Origin: Chrysomallon squamiferum
Lineage: Eukaryota > Mollusca > Gastropoda > Neomphalida > Peltospiridae
Reading direction: 5' to 3'
Length of the DNA stretch: 32,500 bases
NCBI GenBank assembly: GCA_012295275.1
Contig: CM022667.1
Location: 6,597,832 to 6,630,331 of the forward strand
The notes under the pieces are model-generated. The model did not search any database and was not told the origin of the DNA. It saw only the letters and a program-made list of their open reading frames with translations. Both the position numbers and the translations under genes were made by a program. Position 1 is the first letter of the stretch, and each line of letters starts with the position of its first letter. Positions 28,640-32,500 of the stretch are shown here, piece by piece.

Positions 28640-28977
28640 CGTCATCACCATTATCATGATCGTAATCACAATATTGTCATTATCAGTGTGAGAGAAAACA
28701 TCAGATCAGTTGTAGACTGACTTACAAAACTTTTCAAGGTAAAAGTCAGTAACGCGACGATACAAACACTGTGTACGTAGTGAATCAGTTACGTAGATGT
28801 GTTTATACAAAGTAAAGTATAAAACAGAGAAACCTGACTTAGCGCAGTCGCACATGTCGTAGTAAAACCTGAGAGACGTGTAGCCCATGTTGATGTACAG
28901 TTTCCAGATGTTGCAGTAGTTCGAGTACTTAGTACACACAGCTAAACAAAACATAAATCATAGTTATATATATATAC

Positions 28978-29074
<97 letters not shown>

Positions 29075-29555
29075 AGGTAAGTATATAGTGGTAGTAGTAA
29101 CAGAAGTAGTAGAAGTAGAAGTAGTAGTAGTAGTGGTAGTAGTAGTAGTAGAAGTAATAGTAGTAGCAATGGTATAAAAGTATTATAGTAGTAGTAGTAG
29201 TAGTAGTTCTGTACTTTTAACAGAATAGAAAAAGCAAACATGACCAGTCTGTAAAAATGTTACGATCCAATTAAATTTAAAATCTCGTTTAACTAATTTT
29301 TAGACACAAAAAACAAGTAAACACACCATTTATTTAATTTCTCCTTTCTTCTTCATGGAAATAAAAAATAAAAAATGTCTGGTTATGTGTTTTTCACACT
29401 AATTAGATAAACTAACTAGATAAACTAACTAGATAAACTAACTAGATAAACTAATTAGATAAACTAATTAGATATTTTTACTCACTATTCACGTCTTGTG
29501 AGGAGGACAGAGTCAGAGAGAGAAGAAAAAACGTGACAGCGAGACAGCGACCCAT
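23355..29555 (-). CDS. Gene D: secreted trypsin-like serine protease with two 4-Cys modules and Thr-rich linkers
   Basis: Ten-exon model: 29555-29486, 28941-28834, 28105-27779, 27379-27272, 26991-26857, 26070-25875, 25593-25463, 24829-24695, 23961-23816 and 23516-23355, 505 residues, phases consistent. The order is a signal peptide (1 to about 20), a 4-Cys module (Cys 26, 33, 54, 56), a Thr/Pro linker, a second 4-Cys module (Cys 171, 178, 199, 201), a second Thr-rich linker, then S1A. The catalytic set is complete: His312 (VVTAGHC), Asp360 (NDVAVVKL) and Ser455 (GDSGG). The activation site is LR-VVGG. Asp449 at position 189 predicts cleavage after Arg/Lys; position 192 is Arg. It is probably an active secreted zymogen. 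The 4-Cys module is not one I recognise. Confidence 0.87.
23520..23695. repeat. (AAC)n, (AAT)n and (AAG)n microsatellites, last intron of gene D
   Basis: Trinucleotide repeats start about 4 bp upstream of the exon 10 boundary. Confidence 0.95.
23816..23961 (-). CDS. Gene D exon 9: S1A segment with GGKDTCR
   Basis: 146 nt, phase 1-0, ending GGKDTCR. D189 is kept and position 192 is Arg instead of the usual Gln. The donor is GTAAAA. Confidence 0.9.
24390..24650. repeat. 29-30-bp minisatellite, intron 8 of gene D
   Basis: About nine copies of GAAAATGATATAATTAAATA plus AATAAATAA. Confidence 0.92.
24695..24829 (-). CDS. Gene D exon 8: S1A centre with D102
   Basis: 135 nt, phase 1-1. [11 protein letters not shown] holds the catalytic Asp; CVQPICL and [10 protein letters not shown] follow. 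Confidence 0.93.
24960..25320. repeat. Degenerate (AGT/AAT)n repeat, intron 7 of gene D
   Basis: Includes a larger duplicated block, TAGTGATGTTGTAATAGTAG, at about 25045 and 25100. Confidence 0.85.
25463..25593 (-). CDS. Gene D exon 7: S1A 60-99 region
   Basis: 131 nt, phase 2-1. It encodes [12 protein letters not shown] and [12 protein letters not shown]. The acceptor is CTTTTTCAG and the donor GTACGT. Confidence 0.9.
25768..25862. repeat. (GA)n microsatellite beside the gene D exon 6 donor
   Basis: About 90 bp of GA on the plus strand, CT on the sense strand, starting about 8 bp from the donor. Confidence 0.95.
25875..26070 (-). CDS. Gene D exon 6: S1A start with activation site and H57
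   Basis: 196 nt, phase 1-2. It carries the chain-linking Cys (AHCGVSS), the activation site QLRVVGG and VVTAGHC with the catalytic His. The donor is GTGAGT, next to a (CT)n block. Confidence 0.93.
26255..26342. repeat. (AAT)n microsatellite
   Basis: About 25 AAT units in the intron between exons 5 and 6 of gene D. Confidence 0.95.
26764..26822. repeat. (GAT)n microsatellite
   Basis: GAT/AAT units just 3' of the predicted exon 5 of gene D. Confidence 0.93.
26857..26991 (-). CDS. Gene D exon 5 (predicted): Thr-rich linker 2
   Basis: 135 nt, phase 1-1. The acceptor is TTTTTTTTCAAAG. It encodes [12 protein letters not shown], a run of about 20 Thr from ACA/ACG codons, then [16 protein letters not shown]. 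The donor GTAATG is weak. It resembles intronic ACA repeats, but the frame, phase and flanking non-repeat codons fit a linker exon. Confidence 0.58.
27272..27379 (-). CDS. Gene D exon 4: 4-Cys module 2
   Basis: 108 nt, phase 1-1, with the same C-X6-C-X20-C-X-C spacing and the motif [16 protein letters not shown]. The acceptor is TTTGTAG and the donor GTAAGT. Confidence 0.85.
27779..28105 (-). CDS. Gene D exon 3: Thr/Pro-rich linker 1
   Basis: 327 nt, phase 1-1. It encodes [11 protein letters not shown], then long TTTTP repeats, ending ATPGNE. Probably densely O-glycosylated. The donor is GTAAGA. Confidence 0.82.
28375..28665. repeat. (ATT)n/(ATC)n microsatellites, intron 2 of gene D
   Basis: Alternating ATC and ATT runs, the longest at 28568-28640. 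Confidence 0.95.
28834..28941 (-). CDS. Gene D exon 2: 4-Cys module 1
   Basis: 108 nt, phase 1-1, with C-X6-C-X20-C-X-C and the motif [16 protein letters not shown]. The acceptor is TTGTTTAG. The donor reads GTTTCT, which is weak; it was chosen for phase and for the equal length of exon 4. Confidence 0.72.
28979..29071. repeat. (GA)n microsatellite, intron 1 of gene D
   Basis: About 45 GA units just upstream of the exon 2 acceptor. Confidence 0.95.
29398..29475. repeat. 13-bp array next to the gene D exon 1 donor
   Basis: About five copies of ACTAACTAGATAA. Confidence 0.9.
29486..29555 (-). CDS. Gene D exon 1: signal peptide
   Basis: ATG at 29555 opens [20 protein letters not shown], a clear secretory signal. 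The donor is GTGAGT, phase 1. Confidence 0.83.
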
Positions 29556-29630
29556 GTCGACCACGTCCACACCCTCAGATCAAAAAACTAAAAACCTCTC
29601 ACAGTTTAATAAACTACTCACAGTGCTGCG

Positions 29631-29640
29631 TTATTTAAAG
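29631..29640 (-). promoter_or_regulatory. Possible TATA-like element of gene D
   Basis: CTTTAAATAA on the minus strand, about 80 bp upstream of the ATG. A weak match. Confidence 0.3.
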
Positions 29641-30540
29641 TGTGCGGGGCTGCTTTGTTTGTTTTAGTTGATCACGATTTTTTAAGTTACATATCGGTTT
29701 CTGTTATGTATGACTGTCTGATTCATTTCTCAGTCTCACAAAGTACGTTTTTCAAAACCAACGCGAGTGTTTGAGAAATGTGCGCGGCTGAAAGGAACAC
29801 TTTGAATTCGTACACTTACTCCGGGTCCCGTTTTCTTCTCTTCAAATATTTGATCAGCGAGAAGAGTTTTCTGTTATTGTGCGAGGTGTTCAACTGTCGC
29901 GTTCATTGCTTTGAGTTGTGTACAGTCGTAATAAAGTGGCGTTAAGACGGGTGGATTTACAGGAACGATTTCAAATAACGAGGTATAAGTTTAGATAAAA
30001 GGAATAAGGAAGAAAGTTTTTATTTAACGACGCACTTAACATATTTTAATCAGTGCTTGTCACGTGGTTAAGAAGTTTAACTAGAGAAAACCTTGCATGA
30101 AGTTCAGTCGTTCCTGATTACGAGAAAGGAAGCGTCCCATAAACAGAATAACACATAACAACAGTTCTTCTCATTATTTATCTTTATTTCTATTAGTTCT
30201 TCAGACTGTATTCTGTTTATTGACTACATACTAGAAACATTTCTAAAAGTCACACCGTGTTTGTGCACCGTAAGAATGAAATGAAATAGATTCTCAGTAA
30301 ATGTTTGAATATCATTACGTAAAAATCAAACAGTTCAAATCTTTAAAATAAAATCTTTTTACATGTACGATAAACTATCTTGAGAAGATACCTGTGTGCT
30401 CTGTCTTCAAAGATGTTATAAAACTAATTAATTGTACAAATGTGTACTCAGAGTTAAACATGCAGGCAGTACGAGAGGAAGAAATGTAAGCAAATAAACA
30501 ATCAGACAGCCAAATAGATAAAAGTGATAGGTAAATAGAT
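29641..30540. other. Intergenic region upstream of gene D
   Basis: AT-rich sequence without a recognisable exon or repeat family. Confidence 0.5.
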
Positions 30541-30557
30541 ATAGATAGACAGATAGA

Positions 30558-30600
<43 letters not shown>

Positions 30601-30785
30601 GAATACAGATAGACAGACATATATAATCAACAGACATATAAATAGACAGATGGATGGACGTATGGATAGATAGATAGATAGATGGATGGATGGATGGATG
30701 GATGGATGGATGGATGGATGGATGGATGGATGATGATGATAGATTTATAGATAGATGATGATGATGATGATGATGAAGATGATGA
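30541..30785. repeat. (GATA)n, (GACA)n, (GGAT)n and (GAT)n microsatellites
   Basis: Adjacent tetranucleotide blocks, with GGAT pure at 30681-30731. Confidence 0.95.
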
Positions 30786-30999
30786 TGTCTGTAAACGATA
30801 GATGATAGATAGGTAGATATGGATTATATGTGAAGATAGATCGATGATGATGACGTCATGATGCAGTGTTGAACCTGGTCGTAGAAATAACATGATAACT
30901 GTCTGAAAAGGTTATAACGGGTAGATGATGTTTATATGATGATGTAGTCGATGATGACGTTAAGACACGACGTTAGTGCTGGTCATCAGGATGTTGATG

Positions 31000-31225
31000 T
31001 TTTGTTCTGATGAAGAAAAGTTTTGATGATGTTGAGCATGACACAAATGACGTCTGAGCAATAAAGACAGAAAAGTTTTGATGCTGAGCAGGATGTTGAC
31101 GTTTTTGTTCTAAAGTAAGAAAAGTTTTGAAGCTGAGCAGACACAAATGACGTCTGTGCAATAAAGTAAGAAAAGTTTTGATGCTGAGCAGACACAAATG
31201 ACGTCTGTGCAATAAAGTAAGAAAA
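31000..31225. repeat. About 50-bp degenerate array downstream of gene E
   Basis: Three to four copies of a unit with ATGACGTCTGTGCAATAAAG and AAGAAAAGTTTTGATGCTGA. Confidence 0.85.
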
Positions 31226-31378
31226 GTTTGCTGTGTTCAAACGTGCTGACTAACACAACAATTCATTCAACATTTTTCAAGAAAAGTTTTGTAAAATCTT
31301 CCCACTATTGCTTGAAAGAAAACCAGCGTGATATTATATCTACATTAAAAACAAAACAGATCACTTCTGCATTTCAAC

Positions 31379-31384
31379 TTTATT
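31379..31384 (-). terminator. Possible polyadenylation signal of gene E
   Basis: AATAAA on the minus strand about 230 nt after the stop codon. Confidence 0.35.
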
Positions 31385-31610
31385 AAATATTTCATCTGTT
31401 TCCTGATTTTATAAATACTAAAAATAACAAATAAAAAAGTAGACAGAAAGTCGAATTAAGCATATAAGTAACGTAGATACATTTAACAACGTGAGACCAA
31501 ATTTAAAAATAAAATCAGTAACAAAAAGTTTTTAAAATGTTTTCTATATCTTCTTGTAAATATTATGTCCCACACAAGGCCACACGAACATACAGCCTTG
31601 TCACGTGATC

Positions 31611-32348
<738 letters not shown>

Positions 32349-32394
32349 CTGCAGCTACACGCACACACACACACACACGCACACACAAACACAC

Positions 32395-32436
32395 ACATAT
32401 ATATATATATTTACAGGATGCCCAGCACGTCACACA
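32395..32436 (-). repeat. Duplicated fragment of a gene E exon-donor boundary
   Basis: TTTACAGGATGCCCAGCACG on the plus strand resembles the true end of the 32310-32348 exon with its donor. It is embedded in AC and AT repeats and is probably a decayed local copy. Confidence 0.5.
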
Positions 32437-32500
32437 CACACACACACACACACACACGTACACACACACACACGTACACACACACGTACACACATACACG

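Overview
This is a eukaryotic (animal) genomic window, most likely from a lophotrochozoan and probably a mollusc. Exons of 40-560 bp are separated by AT-rich introns with GT-AG ends. Simple-sequence and minisatellite DNA is extremely abundant. The encoded modules are secreted metazoan types: beta-/big-defensin-like Cys domains, VWA, S1A trypsin fold and Thr-rich mucin-like linkers. The species assignment is inference. Nothing bacterial or viral was recognised.

All genes found lie head-to-tail on the minus strand. From right (5') to left (3') they are: gene E (31611-32348, partial, an S1A protease with a canonical KDACQ-GDSGG region); gene D (23355-29555, a trypsin-like protease with all three catalytic residues, behind two copies of an unrecognised 4-Cys module and two Thr-rich linkers); gene C (15814-21716) and gene B (8728-14027), a tandem pair; and gene A (1809-6372). 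Genes B and C have the order signal peptide, defensin-like domain I, defensin-like domain II, Thr/Ser/Pro linker, S1A domain, and all three catalytic positions are substituted (H57Q, D102N, S195T). Gene A has the same signal peptide and two defensin-like domains, but the linker leads into a VWA domain instead of a protease domain. Exon models were built by hand. Exon lengths and phases close into single reading frames of 362, 462, 386 and 505 codons for A-D. Every N-terminal module and the VWA sits on its own phase 1-1 exon, which fits exon shuffling.

The architecture resembles arthropod clip-domain serine proteases and protease homologues: a small CC-ending disulfide domain, a linker, then S1A, either active or dead. 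A shared role in secreted innate immunity or a proteolytic cascade is therefore a reasonable inference, with D and E as candidate active proteases and B and C as non-catalytic partners.

The second striking property is where the minisatellites sit. Several arrays start exactly at a gene landmark and repeat it: about 35 copies of a splice acceptor plus 13 exonic bases (gene A), acceptor copies in genes B and C, donor copies in gene B, and blocks holding the last codons, stop codon and AATAAA signal at the ends of genes B and C. The rest of the non-coding DNA is microsatellites (ATT/GTA, GT, CT, TTTA), one tRNA-derived SINE-like element in an intron of gene A, and AT-rich sequence in which I see no gene.
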